Shown here one piece after another: positions 10,766-20,296 of a DNA stretch of 64,000 nucleotides. Made by a program: the position numbers and the translations under genes. Numbering within the stretch: the first letter of the stretch is position 1; each line of letters opens with the position of its first letter. Under the pieces are notes generated by a model. That model did no database searches and was not told the origin of the DNA. It worked only from the letters and a program-made list of their open reading frames with translations. Location: assembly GCF_900604315.1 (NCBI RefSeq), contig NZ_LR026978.1:741518-805517 (forward strand), read 5' to 3'. Origin of the DNA: [Erwinia] mediterraneensis (GTDB taxonomy: Bacteria; Pseudomonadota; Gammaproteobacteria; Enterobacterales; Enterobacteriaceae).

Positions 10766-11115
10766 TACTATGACGTTATCACCGAACCAGCGAATTAACC
10801 ATAAGCAAAACCGGGGGAAAGAATTATCTCAGGCCGGGCGAGCGCCGCAAAGGATGCAGGATAATTCACTGCTTTTTTGTGATTTATTGCACATAAAAAA
10901 GAGTGTCTGGCCGGTTAAGTAGCAAATTAGTCAAGTCTCAGGCTAAGAGGGAAAAAAATAACCGGGGGAAAAATCACATACGCATGAGAAATATTAATGC
11001 GAATAAGAAGGTAAAATTAGAATAAATCAAACGAGGCGCAAAAAGCGTGCGTCACTGCCCTTTTCTGGTGCAGCAGCGGTTTCAGGAATGTTTACGGGAA
11101 AAGAAAGAGAGCGCT
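10766..11115. other. Upstream regulatory region of gcvTHP, no gene
   Basis: An AT-rich stretch of 350 bases with no credible coding frame. In E. coli the equivalent region binds GcvA and Lrp over a long distance; A/T tracts here are compatible with Lrp, but I cannot assign individual sites by eye. Two short CCGGGGGAAA direct repeats occur (near 10811 and 10962). Confidence 0.5.
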
Positions 11116-11139
11116 CTGGCCGGTAGGTTTCCCGGCCAG
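11116..11139 (-). terminator. Probable terminator after ubiI
   Basis: A perfect 8-bp stem CTGGCCGG / CCGGCCAG with an 8-nt loop directly follows the ubiI stop on the minus strand. The U-rich tail (TCTCTTTCTTTT) is only moderate and starts several bases later. Confidence 0.5.
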
Positions 11140-11146
11140 AAAAAGG

Positions 11147-12352
11147 TTACTGGCGTAACCAGGCAGGCAGATCGTTGAGTCCCATGGCTTGTTTCAGCAG
11201 CATCGGCTTCACGCCAGGCAACGTGTCTGCCAGTTTCAGGCCGACATCGCGCAGCAATTTTTTCGCCGGGTTATTGCCGGCAAACAATTCGCGAAAGCCC
11301 TGCATGCCAGCCAGCATCATGGCCGCGCTCTGTTTACGGCTGCGTTCATAACGGCGCAGATAGAGGTGCTGGCCGATATCTTTCCCCTGCTGATGCAGAC
11401 GCCGGATTTCGCCAATCAGTTCGGCGGCATCCATAAAGCCGAGATTGGCACCCTGGCCTGCCAGCGGATGAATGGTATGCGCCGCATCCCCCACCAGCGC
11501 CAGCCGGTGGGCAGCAAAGTTACGGGCGTAGCGCGCCACCAACGGGAATATTTTCCGTTCGCTTTCCAGATGACAAAGCCCTAAACGCATATCAAAAGCC
11601 ACCGAGAGTTGTTGGTTAAACAACGCTTCAGGCATGGCTTCCAGCCGACTCGCCTCCTGCGGCAAAAGCGACCAGACGATAGAGCAGAGATGCGGATCCT
11701 GCATGGGCAAAAACGCCAGGATGCCATCACCGTGGAACACCTGACGAGCGATGGCATCGTGCGGCACATCGGTACGCACATTGGCGACCAGCGCATGATG
11801 ATCATAATCCCAGAAAGTGAGCGGAATATCTGCCTGATGACGCAGCCAGGAGTTGGCGCCGTCAGCGGCCACCAGCAGGCGTGCGCTCATCATATTGCCG
11901 TCCTGCAAAGTGACAAAAGCTTCGTTATCACCAAAGGCGACCTGCTGAATCTGCGCCGGTGCCAGCAAGGTTACATCGCTACAGGCGTTGGCTCGTTGCC
12001 ATAGCGCGCTATGAATAACGGGGTTTTCAATAATATGGCCGAGATGCGTCAGCCCCTGCTGCTCGTCATCAAAAGCGATGCTGCCGAAACTATCCTGATC
12101 CCACACTTCCATGCCGTGATAGCTGCTGGCACGTAGCGAGAGAATCATCGACCAGACATCCAGCTTTTGCAGTAGCCTTTCGCTGGCCGCATTGATTGCT
12201 GAGACGCGAATCGATGCGGGTGCGGCAGCATCAAACTGAGGCTCCGCCGCTTTCTCCAGCACCGCGACGCGCAAACCACTGCCCTGCAGCCCACAGGCTA
12301 CCGCCAGCCCGGTCATTCCACCGCCAGCGATCACTACATCAAAACTTTGCAT
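11147..12352 (-). CDS. ubiI: FAD-dependent 2-octaprenylphenol hydroxylase UbiI (VisC)
   Basis: A 401-aa flavoprotein hydroxylase of the UbiH/UbiI/UbiF family. Dinucleotide-binding GxGxxG appears as VVIAGGGMTGLAVA at the N terminus; the DG motif is VAADGANSWLR near residue 160; the GD motif is ALVGDAAHTIHPLAGQGANLG. UbiI carries out the C5 hydroxylation in aerobic ubiquinone synthesis, within the soluble Ubi complex. The start at 12352 (MQSFDVV) matches the family. Last gene of pepP-ubiH-ubiI, 14 bases after ubiH. Confidence 0.97.
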   Translation of the reverse strand: MQSFDVVIAGGGMTGLAVACGLQGSGLRVAVLEKAAEPQFDAAAPASIRVSAINAASERLLQKLDVWSMILSLRASSYHGMEVWDQDSFGSIAFDDEQQGLTHLGHIIENPVIHSALWQRANACSDVTLLAPAQIQQVAFGDNEAFVTLQDGNMMSARLLVAADGANSWLRHQADIPLTFWDYDHHALVANVRTDVPHDAIARQVFHGDGILAFLPMQDPHLCSIVWSLLPQEASRLEAMPEALFNQQLSVAFDMRLGLCHLESERKIFPLVARYARNFAAHRLALVGDAAHTIHPLAGQGANLGFMDAAELIGEIRRLHQQGKDIGQHLYLRRYERSRKQSAAMMLAGMQGFRELFAGNNPAKKLLRDVGLKLADTLPGVKPMLLKQAMGLNDLPAWLRQ

Positions 12353-12366
12353 CTGAGCCTCTTGTT

Positions 12367-13545
12367 TTAACGCCTGACCCACCCGAGAGTGCGTTCAGCC
12401 AGTTGATTTCGCAGCCACGGCTGATTATCCATCGCCATCAGCCCAAGATTTCGTCCCACCGCCAGCGGGGCATAGCTGTTGGCAAACAGCCGTACCAGGC
12501 CATCCGTGATGCCAATGGTCGCCTCCCTGTCGGGCTGACGCCGCTGTTGATAGTGCTGCAGAACCGGATAGCTGCCTACATCCTGCTGATGACGATGGGC
12601 GGCGGCCAGAGTCTCTGCCAGCGACATCACATCGCGCAGACCGAGATTGAACCCCTGTCCCGCAATAGGATGCAGCGTCTGGGCCGCATTGCCCACCAGC
12701 GCCAGCCGGTGCGATACGATCTGTGTCGCTATCTGCAATGCCAGCGGATAATATTCGCGCTGACCTGCATGGGTAAATTCTCCTAAACGCCAGCCAAAGG
12801 CACGTTGTAACTCGCTCAGGAACTGCGCTTCGCTCCAGCGCTCTACCTCAGCACGCGCCGCCAGAGGATGGCACCAGACCAGCGACAGGCGATGATCGGA
12901 CATCGGCAGCAGGGCCAGCGGACCGTTGCGGGTAAAGCGCTCAAAGGCGCGTCCCTGATGCGGCAACCGGGTAGAGACGTTAGCGATTACCGCCAGCTGC
13001 TGATAGTCGTCACGCTGCCACTGCATGCCGCAGGAGGCGGCCAGCGAGGAGCGCGAGCCATCGGCCGCCACCAGCAACGCCGCTTCCAGCTGTTCGCCGC
13101 TGTCCAGCGTCACCTGCACCTTATCCTGCTCACGCACCACCGTCATGACGCGTGCCGGACAGCGCAAAGTCACACCCGGCGCGCTTTTCAGCCGGTTAAA
13201 CAGACGCTGCCCGACATCAAACAGTTCAACCACATTGCCCAGCGCGTTCAGTCCGTAATCACGCGCCGCTATGGAGACAAAACCGGCATGCCCGCGATCG
13301 CTGACATGGATATCCGTTATGGGTGTAGCGCAGCTTTCCAGCGCGGGCCAGAGGTTGATCGCCGCCAGTTGCTGACAGGTCCCGGCCGCCAGCGCGATGG
13401 CCCGGCTGTCATAGCCCGGATGCGCACGGCTGGCCGGCTCGCGGCTTTCAATCAGCGTTACCGCCAGCTTCCCCTGCGATAAGTGAGAGAGCGCCAGCGC
13501 CAGGGTTGCGCCAGTCATGCCGCCGCCCGCAATGATAATGCTCAT
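12367..13545 (-). CDS. ubiH: 2-octaprenyl-6-methoxyphenol hydroxylase UbiH
   Basis: A 392-aa protein, exactly the E. coli length. FAD motif IIIAGGGMTGATLALA, DG motif VAADGSRSSLAAS, and GD motif ALVGNAAQTLHPIAGQGFNLG (GN instead of GD, also true of E. coli UbiH) are present. It hydroxylates C1 of the benzene ring in aerobic ubiquinone synthesis and is paralogous to the neighbouring UbiI. The start overlaps the pepP stop by four bases, indicating translational coupling in the pepP-ubiH-ubiI operon. Confidence 0.97.
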   Translation of the reverse strand: MSIIIAGGGMTGATLALALSHLSQGKLAVTLIESREPASRAHPGYDSRAIALAAGTCQQLAAINLWPALESCATPITDIHVSDRGHAGFVSIAARDYGLNALGNVVELFDVGQRLFNRLKSAPGVTLRCPARVMTVVREQDKVQVTLDSGEQLEAALLVAADGSRSSLAASCGMQWQRDDYQQLAVIANVSTRLPHQGRAFERFTRNGPLALLPMSDHRLSLVWCHPLAARAEVERWSEAQFLSELQRAFGWRLGEFTHAGQREYYPLALQIATQIVSHRLALVGNAAQTLHPIAGQGFNLGLRDVMSLAETLAAAHRHQQDVGSYPVLQHYQQRRQPDREATIGITDGLVRLFANSYAPLAVGRNLGLMAMDNQPWLRNQLAERTLGWVRR

Positions 13546-14864
13546 GAGTTTCGTGCTGCCGCCATCAGCGCTTCGATCGCCTCTGCATCTTTGACCACGC
13601 TGTCCGTCAGGTTCTCGTTACCGGTTTCAGTGATCAGAATGTCATCTTCAATACGGATCCCGATGCCCCGATACTCGGCGGGCACATCCGCATCCGGCGC
13701 GATATAGAGGCCCGGTTCCACAGTGAGTACCATGCCCGGTTCCAGTATACGATCCCGGCTCGGCGTACCGTAATGACCTACATCATGAACATCGAGTCCC
13801 AGCCAGTGACCCAGGCCATGCATATAGAACTGACGATGGGCCTCTTCGGCGATCAAGGTGTCCACCTCGCCCTGCAGAATGCCCAGTTCCACCAGACCAC
13901 TCACCATGATACGCACCACTTCATCGTTCACGGCGCGAATGCTGATGCCGGGGCGGAACAGCGCCAGCGCTTTGTAGAGCGACGCCAGCACGATGTCATA
14001 AATGGCCCGCTGCGGCGTGCTGAATTTGCCGTTCACCGGAAAGGTGCGTGTAATATCGCCCGCGTAGCCATGAAATTCGCAGCCCGCGTCGATCAGCACT
14101 AAATCTCCGTCGCGCAGTTCGCTCTCGTTTTCCGTGTAATGCAGAATGCAGCCGTTTTCACCGGAGCCCACGATGGTGTTGTAGGCGGGAAAACGCGCGC
14201 CGTGACGGTTAAATTCATGATGAATTTCCCCTTCCAGCTGATACTCAAACATGCCGGGCCGACAGAGCCGCATCGCCCGGGTATGCGCCAGCGCACTGAT
14301 GCGGCCCGCGCGCCGTAAAAGGTCGATCTCTTCCGGCCCTTTAAACAGACGCATCTCATGCACCCAGGGACGCCAGTCGGTCAGGGTATCGGGTGCGCTC
14401 AGATTCTGGCGGAAGCCATGACGCAAACGCTCCAGCGCGCTGAAGACCAGCGTATCCGCCTCGGCAAACAGCCCCTGCGCATGATAAATCACATCCAGGC
14501 CGTTCAGGAGCTGATAAAGCTGCTCAGCAATGTCATCCCAGGGCAAAGCGCGATCGACACCCAGCTTCGCCGGTGCCGCTTCCTGACCCAGGCGGCGGCC
14601 AAACCAGATCTCTGCCGTCAGGTCGCGCACGCGATTAAACAACACGCTGTGGTTGTGATGCTCGTCGCTTTTGATCAGCACTAACAGCGCCTGCGGCTCA
14701 TTGAAACCGGTGAAGTACCAAAAATCACTGTTCTGGCGAAACGGATATTCCGTATCGTTGCTGCGCGTCACTTCCGGCGCGGCGAAGATCAGCGCCGCAC
14801 TTCCGGGAGCCATACGCGCTAACAGCGCCTGGCGACGTTGCTGGAAGGTATCCAGTGTGATCAT
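13542..14864 (-). CDS. pepP: Xaa-Pro aminopeptidase P
   Basis: A 440-aa M24B metallopeptidase. The N-terminal creatinase-like domain is about residues 1-170. The pita-bread catalytic domain carries the dinuclear Mn ligands: LIDAGCEFHGYAGDITRTF (two Asp), HGLGHWLGLDVHD (His), VLTVEPGLY (Glu) and GIRIEDD (Glu). It removes N-terminal residues preceding proline. The ATG at 14864 is chosen over a GTG nine bases upstream because GGGAG is suitably spaced only from the ATG. It overlaps ubiH by four bases and follows ygfB, the conserved enterobacterial order. Confidence 0.97.
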   Translation of the reverse strand: MITLDTFQQRRQALLARMAPGSAALIFAAPEVTRSNDTEYPFRQNSDFWYFTGFNEPQALLVLIKSDEHHNHSVLFNRVRDLTAEIWFGRRLGQEAAPAKLGVDRALPWDDIAEQLYQLLNGLDVIYHAQGLFAEADTLVFSALERLRHGFRQNLSAPDTLTDWRPWVHEMRLFKGPEEIDLLRRAGRISALAHTRAMRLCRPGMFEYQLEGEIHHEFNRHGARFPAYNTIVGSGENGCILHYTENESELRDGDLVLIDAGCEFHGYAGDITRTFPVNGKFSTPQRAIYDIVLASLYKALALFRPGISIRAVNDEVVRIMVSGLVELGILQGEVDTLIAEEAHRQFYMHGLGHWLGLDVHDVGHYGTPSRDRILEPGMVLTVEPGLYIAPDADVPAEYRGIGIRIEDDILITETGNENLTDSVVKDAEAIEALMAAARNS

Positions 14865-14925
14865 GTTGCTCACTCCCTGTTAAAGAAGGCATCTCAGTGC
14901 CCCTGCAATGATAGACGCGCTCCCC

Positions 14926-15504
14926 TTAGTGTAACGTGGGTTTCCTGACTTCGGGAGCGGCAGGCTGCGACGGGGTGAAAGTGTCATGGCAGAGCAAGGC
15001 TGCAACGCGTACATACTCAATAACTTCTTCCAGCGACTGCTCAAGCTCTTCCTGATCCTCATCTTCGTCATAACCCAGCTGGGCAATCGTACGCAGATCG
15101 TCAATCGCTTCCCCGGTTTCGCCGGTGACTTTGTCGAGCTTCGGCTGCGTGACGCCGAGGCCAAGCAGAAAATGATTTACCCAGCCCGCCAGGGCATCCG
15201 CGCGATCAAAGACCGTGATGTCTTCATCGTCCGGCAGCATCAGCTGGAACATAAATCCTTCATCTTCCAGCGTCGTCATAATATTTTCATGCAGCGCCTG
15301 CAGCGGCTGCGCCAGGCTCTGCGAAAACGCCAGGCCTTCGTTGGTCAGATCATGCACCAGACGGGTCCAGCTGTGATCCTGATTTCCGCCACAGATGATT
15401 CCGCTGAGCAAGCCATGCATCTCTGCTGGCGTCATTCCAACACCCTGCTGTGAGAGCGCCGAAGCCAGCACGTTGTAGTCGGGGGTTGCGTTCTGTAAAG
15501 ACAT
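14926..15504 (-). CDS. ygfB: YgfB family (UPF0149) protein
   Basis: A 192-aa acidic protein of identical length to E. coli YgfB. The conserved block [16 protein letters not shown] and the acidic [12 protein letters not shown] segment are present. No enzymatic motif is visible. In Pseudomonas aeruginosa YgfB modulates ampDh3 expression and beta-lactam resistance; in enterobacteria its role is undefined. The start at 15504 ([10 protein letters not shown]) matches the family. First gene of the ygfB-pepP-ubiH-ubiI run, divergent from zapA across 170 bases. Confidence 0.93.
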   Translation of the reverse strand: MSLQNATPDYNVLASALSQQGVGMTPAEMHGLLSGIICGGNQDHSWTRLVHDLTNEGLAFSQSLAQPLQALHENIMTTLEDEGFMFQLMLPDDEDITVFDRADALAGWVNHFLLGLGVTQPKLDKVTGETGEAIDDLRTIAQLGYDEDEDQEELEQSLEEVIEYVRVAALLCHDTFTPSQPAAPEVRKPTLH

Positions 15505-15674
15505 AAGCATTCATCATCGTTGGCAGAATAAGTTCGTGTTATGCTACCACCAGGTGCCTCAAGGTTTCCAGAAAAGGGGTTGTAAGTTATTACGCTGGTC
15601 GATATAGTTGCCCGCCTCCCGAACCTTTGGCTGATAAGGGCGATGCGGGCGCAGGAATAAGTCAGGAAGGTGGC

Positions 15675-16004
15675 ATGTCTGCACAACCGGTAGATATACA
15701 AATTTTTGGTCGTTCATTAAGAGTAAATTGTCCGCCTGAACAGCAGGATGCGCTGAATGCGGCGGCAGAAGATCTTAATCAACGGTTGCAAGATTTAAAA
15801 GTTCGCACTAGAGTCACAAATACAGAACAACTGGTGTTCATCGCCGCGTTAAACATCTGCCACGAACTGGCGCAAGAGAAAGTGAAAACGCGCGATTATG
15901 CTGCTAACATGGAACAACGTATCCGTATCCTGCAGCAGACCATTGAACAGGCATTAGTCGAACAAGGTCGTATTACTGAACGCCAGGGTCCGAAGTTTGA
16001 ATAA
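15675..16004 (+). CDS. zapA: Cell division protein ZapA
   Basis: A 109-aa protein that bundles FtsZ protofilaments at the midcell Z ring and recruits ZapB. It is close to E. coli ZapA: an N-terminal globular part ([16 protein letters not shown]) and a C-terminal coiled coil from about residue 65 ([19 protein letters not shown]). The start at 15675 follows AGGAAGGTGGC. It is followed by 6S RNA and fau on the same strand, the conserved zapA-ssrS-ygfA arrangement. Confidence 0.97.
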   Translation: MSAQPVDIQIFGRSLRVNCPPEQQDALNAAAEDLNQRLQDLKVRTRVTNTEQLVFIAALNICHELAQEKVKTRDYAANMEQRIRILQQTIEQALVEQGRITERQGPKFE

Positions 16005-16043
16005 CGCTTTATGGTTACTGTGCTAAAGTAACGGTGAAGCAAA

Positions 16044-16228
16044 TTTTCTCTGAGATGTTTGCAAGTGGGCCAGTCCCCTGAGCCGATATTTCAAACAAAC
16101 AGAGTGTGACGCTCCGTAACCTGTGAGCATGCTCGGTTCGTCCGAGAAGCCTGATGGTTGCGACGGCATACTCACCTTGAACCAAGGGTTCAAGGGTTAC
16201 AGCCTACGGCGGCATCTCGGAGATCTCC
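16044..16228 (+). ncRNA. ssrS: 6S RNA
   Basis: About 185 nt, nearly collinear with E. coli 6S RNA. The closing stem ATTTTCTCTGAGATG pairs with GGCATCTCGGAGAT at the 3' end. The internal CAAGTGGGCCAGTCCCCTGAGCCGATATT bubble region and the CCTTGAACCAAGGGTTCAAGG apical hairpin are conserved. 6S RNA mimics an open promoter and sequesters sigma-70 RNA polymerase in stationary phase. It sits upstream of fau (ygfA), with which it is cotranscribed in E. coli. Ends are estimated from the homologous termini. Confidence 0.95.
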
Positions 16229-16291
16229 CCTTTCGTTTGTTTTTCTGCATGATATAGTCCCTGCTCTGAGCAGGCTCCTTACGGGGATATC

Positions 16292-16882
16292 ATGACACTT
16301 CCCTCTTTACCTGAACGCCACGAGATTCGTCAGCACGTCCGCCATTTACGCCGGGCACTGAGTGCTACACAACAGGAACAGGCCGCCGATCTGCTGGCCG
16401 AACATGCTGTCAATTTCGCCCCCATCTCAGCTGCAGAAAACATTGCGCTGTTTCTGTCTGTGGATGGCGAACTCAATACCCGGCCGCTTATTGCCAAACT
16501 CTGGCAGCAGAAAAAACGCGTCTTTTTGCCGATTCTGCACCCTTTTTCGCCGGGAAACCTGCTTTTTATACGCTATACCCCGGATACCGTGCTGACGCCG
16601 AATAAACTGCGTATTCCCGAACCGCCACTGGATATCCGGCATCTGGCGACCCTTGACGATCTGGACGTGATGATGGTGCCGCTGGTGGCGTTTGACTGTG
16701 AAGGACAGCGTCTGGGCATGGGAGGCGGGTTTTATGACCGCACTTTGCAGCACTGGCAGCAGCATGATTTTCTGCCGGTAGGAGTGGCGCATGACTGTCA
16801 GCTAGTGGATAAGCTGCCTGTCGCAGCCTGGGATGTGCCGTTACCTGCGGTAATGACGCCCTCAAAGCTATGGCAATGGTAA
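16292..16882 (+). CDS. fau: 5-formyltetrahydrofolate cyclo-ligase
   Basis: A 196-aa 5-FCL family protein. The nucleotide-binding signature is LGMGGGFYDRTLQHW at about residues 146-160, with upstream FLSVDGELNTRPLI. It converts 5-formyl-THF to 5,10-methenyl-THF using ATP and in E. coli (YgfA/Fau) contributes to persistence. It is 14 residues longer at the N terminus than E. coli (182 aa), where the start is internal; the ATG at 16292 is preceded by ACGGGG and the added residues are plausible. Downstream of 6S RNA. Confidence 0.93.
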   Translation: MTLPSLPERHEIRQHVRHLRRALSATQQEQAADLLAEHAVNFAPISAAENIALFLSVDGELNTRPLIAKLWQQKKRVFLPILHPFSPGNLLFIRYTPDTVLTPNKLRIPEPPLDIRHLATLDDLDVMMVPLVAFDCEGQRLGMGGGFYDRTLQHWQQHDFLPVGVAHDCQLVDKLPVAAWDVPLPAVMTPSKLWQW

Positions 16883-16901
16883 GAAGTTGGCGGTTGGAGA
16901 G

Positions 16902-16963
16902 CGGGAGAGCAAATCGCTCTCCCGTCTGATGCGCGCCCTGACAAGCTTCTGCGGTCAGGCGCG
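16902..16963. terminator. Two hairpins between convergent fau and serA
   Basis: A perfect 9-bp stem CGGGAGAGC / GCTCTCCCG (16902-16924) is followed by an 11-bp stem GCGCGC-CTGAC / GTCAGGCGCGC with one bulge (16931-16963). Neither has a long U-tract, but their position at a convergent junction suggests transcription termination or mRNA 3' end protection. Confidence 0.55.
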
Positions 16964-16971
16964 CATCGCGG

Positions 16972-18210
16972 TCAGTACAGCAAACGTGCGCGGATAGTGC
17001 CCGGGATGGCCTTCATCAGCTGCAGCGCTTTATTGGCCACATCCTGCTCAGCATCAATATCGATAACCACATAGCCCATATAAGGGGAAGTCTGCAGATA
17101 CTGCGCAGCGATGTTAATGCCCTGCTCGGCAAAAATCTGGTTGATAGCGGTCAGAATGCCCGGGCGGTTTTCATGAATATGCAGCAGACGGCTGGCGCTG
17201 GCTGCATGCATGGGCAGCGACACTTCCGGGAAGTTCACGGCAGACAGCGTTGAGCCGTTATCCGAATATTTCACCAGCTTGCCGGAGACTTCCAGGCCGA
17301 TGTTTTCCTGCGCTTCCTGGGTAGATCCCCCGATATGCGGCGTCAGGATAACGTTATCGAATTCACACAGCGGCGACATGAAAGGATCGCTGTTGGTAGC
17401 AGGCTCAACCGGGAAGACGTCAATGGCCGCCCCCGCCAGATGTTTGTTAGCCAGCACATCGCACAGCGCAGGAATATCGACCACGGTGCCGCGTGAGGCG
17501 TTAATCAGCAGCGATCCCGGCTTCATCAGCGCCAGTTCTTCGGCACCAATCATATTCTGCGTAGAGGCGGTTTCCGGCACGTGCAGGCTGACCACATCAC
17601 TCATGTTCAACAGGTCGGAAAGATGACGCACCTGGGTGGCGTTACCCAGCGGCAACTTGTTTTCGATATCGTAAAAGTAAACGTGCATCCCGAGGCTTTC
17701 TGCCAGCACGCCCAGCTGCATTCCGATATGGCCGTAACCAATGATGCCCAGTTTTTTACCGCGCGCTTCAAAGGATCCCTGGGCATTTTTATTCCAGATA
17801 CCGCGGTGGGCTTTGGCGTTCGCTTCCGGGATACCGCGCAGCATCAGCAGCATTTCGCCGATCACCAGCTCCGCCACAGAGCGGGTGTTGGAAAACGGCG
17901 CGTTAAATACCGGAATGCCACGTTTCGCCGCCGCATTGAGATCCACCTGGTTGGTACCAATACAGAAACAGCCAATCGCGACCAGCTTCTCAGCAACAGC
18001 CAACACCTCTTCGGTGAGATGGGTACGGGAGCGGATACCAATAAAGTGCGCATCACGGATCGACGCTTTTAACGTCTCCGTATCCAGCGCACCCTTGTGG
18101 AATTCGATATTGGTGTAACCTGCCGCGTGCAGGTTATCCAGCGCGCTCTGATGGACACCTTCCACCAGCAGGAACTTAATCTTTTCTTTTTCCAGTGATA
18201 CCTTTGCCAT
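16972..18210 (-). CDS. serA: D-3-phosphoglycerate dehydrogenase
   Basis: A 412-aa enzyme of the first step of serine synthesis. NAD-binding motif GKKLGIIGYGHIGMQLG lies near residue 150. Catalytic Arg (NASRGTVVD), Glu and His (LTPHIGGSTQEAQ) are present. A C-terminal ACT domain (HENRPGILTAINQIFAEQGINIAA) binds serine for feedback inhibition. Two residues longer than E. coli (410), with the difference in the linker before the ACT domain (MHAASASRLLHIHENRPG). It feeds serine to glycine and thereby the gcvTHP system in this window. Convergent with fau. Confidence 0.98.
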   Translation of the reverse strand: MAKVSLEKEKIKFLLVEGVHQSALDNLHAAGYTNIEFHKGALDTETLKASIRDAHFIGIRSRTHLTEEVLAVAEKLVAIGCFCIGTNQVDLNAAAKRGIPVFNAPFSNTRSVAELVIGEMLLMLRGIPEANAKAHRGIWNKNAQGSFEARGKKLGIIGYGHIGMQLGVLAESLGMHVYFYDIENKLPLGNATQVRHLSDLLNMSDVVSLHVPETASTQNMIGAEELALMKPGSLLINASRGTVVDIPALCDVLANKHLAGAAIDVFPVEPATNSDPFMSPLCEFDNVILTPHIGGSTQEAQENIGLEVSGKLVKYSDNGSTLSAVNFPEVSLPMHAASASRLLHIHENRPGILTAINQIFAEQGINIAAQYLQTSPYMGYVVIDIDAEQDVANKALQLMKAIPGTIRARLLY

Positions 18211-18464
18211 TTCCCGACCCTATTCAGAATTCAACGAGGGCTGCCATAAGGCAGTCTTCTGTCAAAATATCAAAAATTACGCGCGCATCAATACAAACGA
18301 TTGCCCGCTTGTCAGCACGGGCCCGCTGTCAGGCTGTGCATTCCCCTACAAAATCGGGATATGCGCAGCGCAAAAAGAACGATCTGGTAGCGGACGACAG
18401 TTATGTGACATAAGTCACTGAATTTCGCCCCGACAAGAAAAGCAGGTTTATCAGAGAAATCACG

Positions 18465-18481
18465 GGCGTCCTGAGGACGCC
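18465..18481 (-). terminator. Short hairpin after rpiA
   Basis: A perfect 7-bp stem GGCGTCC / GGACGCC with a 3-nt loop lies eight bases past the rpiA stop on the minus strand. The tail (TGATTTCTC) is only weakly U-rich. Confidence 0.45.
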
Positions 18482-18488
18482 AGCGAGA

Positions 18489-19148
18489 TCATTTCTCAAT
18501 AGTTTTCACCCCGTCCGCCGTGCCGATCAACGCGATATCGGCGCCGCGCGCAGCAAACAGGCCAACAGTCACCACGCCGGGCAAGGCATTGATGCTTTTC
18601 TCCAGCGCGACAGGGTCAAGAATACGCAGATTATGCACGTCGAGAATGATATTGCCGTTGTCGGTAACCACATTCTGACGATACTCCGGCAGGCCGCCGA
18701 GTTTAACCAGCTCACGGGCGACGTAGGCACGCGCCATCGGGATAACTTCGACCGGTAACGGGAAACGCCCCAGCACATCCACTTCTTTGCTGGCATCGGC
18801 GATACAGATAAATTTCCCGGCCACGGCCGCCACGATTTTTTCCCGCGTTAAGGCCGCGCCGCCGCCCTTGATCATCTGCATCTGCGGATTGATCTCATCG
18901 GCCCCGTCCACGTAGATCGCCAGCGAGTCGATCTCATTCAGATCGAAAACCGGAATGCCGAGGCTTTTCAGCTTCAGCGTCGAGGCTTCCGAACTTGAAA
19001 CGGCACCTTCAATTTGCTGCTTCATGGTGGCTAACGCATCGATAAAATGCGCGGCGGTGGAGCCGGTGCCAACGCCCACCACGGTGCCTGGCTGCACATA
19101 TTTCAGTGCGGCCCAGCCAACGGCTTTTTTCAGTTCATCCTGGGTCAT
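18489..19148 (-). CDS. rpiA: Ribose-5-phosphate isomerase A
   Basis: A 219-aa protein of identical length to E. coli RpiA. Substrate-binding and catalytic motifs are [26 protein letters not shown] (catalytic Asp) and [12 protein letters not shown] (with the catalytic Glu). It interconverts ribose-5-phosphate and ribulose-5-phosphate in the pentose phosphate pathway, connecting with TktA in this window. The start at 19148 ([12 protein letters not shown]) matches the family; the 20-residue in-frame extension upstream is not conserved. Divergent from argP. Confidence 0.98.
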   Translation of the reverse strand: MTQDELKKAVGWAALKYVQPGTVVGVGTGSTAAHFIDALATMKQQIEGAVSSSEASTLKLKSLGIPVFDLNEIDSLAIYVDGADEINPQMQMIKGGGAALTREKIVAAVAGKFICIADASKEVDVLGRFPLPVEVIPMARAYVARELVKLGGLPEYRQNVVTDNGNIILDVHNLRILDPVALEKSINALPGVVTVGLFAARGADIALIGTADGVKTIEK

Positions 19149-19346
19149 GGTATGTTTACAACCTGTGCTGCGACGGAATGCGCGTAGTATAAAGCAAGGC
19201 TTTGGCAAAAAGCGCGTGTGTTAATTGCGGTTTCGCTGCTTTGGAAGCCAGCCCACAAAACAAACGCACCATTGCCCATCCCGTTTTCTGGCATGCGGGG
19301 CTGAGGGTAAGGGCAACCTGATGTCCTCTGAGGAGAGTAAGAAAGA

Positions 19347-20252
19347 ATGAAACGCCCGGACTATCGCACGCTTCAGGCGCTGGATGCCGTGATCCGTGAA
19401 CGCGGTTTTGAACGTGCCGCCCAGAAGCTCTGTATCACGCAGTCGGCGGTCTCTCAGCGTATTAAGCAGCTGGAAAACCTGTTCGGCCAGCCGTTGCTGG
19501 TGCGCACCGTGCCGCCGCGTCCAACCGAGCAGGGACAGAAGCTGCTGGCGCTGTTGCATCAGGTGGAGTTACTGGAAGAGGAGTGGCTGGGCGATGAAAA
19601 CGGCGGGACGACGCCGCTCCTGCTGTCGCTGGCGGTGAACGCCGACAGTCTCGCAACCTGGCTGCTGCCCGCGCTGAAAGATGTGCTGGCCGACTCACCG
19701 GTGCGTCTGAATCTGCAGGTCGAGGATGAAACCCGTACCCAGGAGCGCTTGCGGCGCGGTGAGGTTGTCGGCGCGGTGAGTATTCAGCCGCAACCGCTGC
19801 CCAGCTGTCTGGTGGATCAACTGGGGGCGCTGGATTACCTGTTTGTGGCGTCACGCGAATTCGCCGACCGCTATTTCCCCAACGGCGTAACGCGTTCTGC
19901 CCTGCTGAAAGCGCCTGCCGTGGCGTTTGACCATCTGGATGATATGCATCAGGCGTTTTTGCAGCAGAACTTTGACCTCTCCCCAGGCAGCGTCCCCTGT
20001 CATATCGTTAACTCATCAGAAGCCTTTGTGCAGATGGCGCGTCAGGGCTCGACCTGCTGTATGATCCCGCATCTGCAGATTGAGCGCGAGCTGGCGAGTG
20101 GGGAGCTGATCGACTTAACGCCGGGGCTTTATCAGCGCCGTATGCTCTACTGGCACCGTTTTGCGCCAGAGAGCCGGCTGATGCGTCGTGTAACCGATGC
20201 GCTGCTGGCACATGGGCATCGCGTGCTGCGTCAGGATACGCTGGCGGCCTGA
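19347..20252 (+). CDS. argP: LysR-type regulator ArgP (IciA)
   Basis: A 301-aa LysR-family regulator. Winged helix-turn-helix in residues 1-60 ([29 protein letters not shown]), effector domain from about 90. ArgP activates argO in response to arginine and is antagonised by lysine; it also affects lysine and nucleotide genes. It is nearly identical to E. coli in the N-terminal half. argO, its principal target, lies 1 kb downstream on the opposite strand. A hairpin with U-tract follows the stop. Confidence 0.97.
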   Translation: MKRPDYRTLQALDAVIRERGFERAAQKLCITQSAVSQRIKQLENLFGQPLLVRTVPPRPTEQGQKLLALLHQVELLEEEWLGDENGGTTPLLLSLAVNADSLATWLLPALKDVLADSPVRLNLQVEDETRTQERLRRGEVVGAVSIQPQPLPSCLVDQLGALDYLFVASREFADRYFPNGVTRSALLKAPAVAFDHLDDMHQAFLQQNFDLSPGSVPCHIVNSSEAFVQMARQGSTCCMIPHLQIERELASGELIDLTPGLYQRRMLYWHRFAPESRLMRRVTDALLAHGHRVLRQDTLAA

Positions 20253-20260
20253 GGAACAGG

Positions 20261-20296
20261 TTGCCAGCCGCTGCTGGCTGGCAACCCTACGTTTTT
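20261..20296 (+). terminator. Terminator of argP
   Basis: A perfect 9-bp stem TTGCCAGCC / GGCTGGCAA (20261-20284) with a 6-nt loop; a GTTTTT tract follows seven bases later. It lies between convergent argP and yggE. Confidence 0.65.

Noticed and set aside
10692..11146. Glycine riboswitch upstream of gcvT
   Set aside because: No recognisable tandem glycine aptamer core; enterobacterial gcvTHP is controlled by GcvA, Lrp and PurR, and a PurR box is present.
16883..16971. Sib-type antisense toxin locus between fau and serA as in E. coli
   Set aside because: The gap is only 89 bases and consists of two terminator-like hairpins; no ibs-like small hydrophobic ORF or sib RNA sequence is seen.
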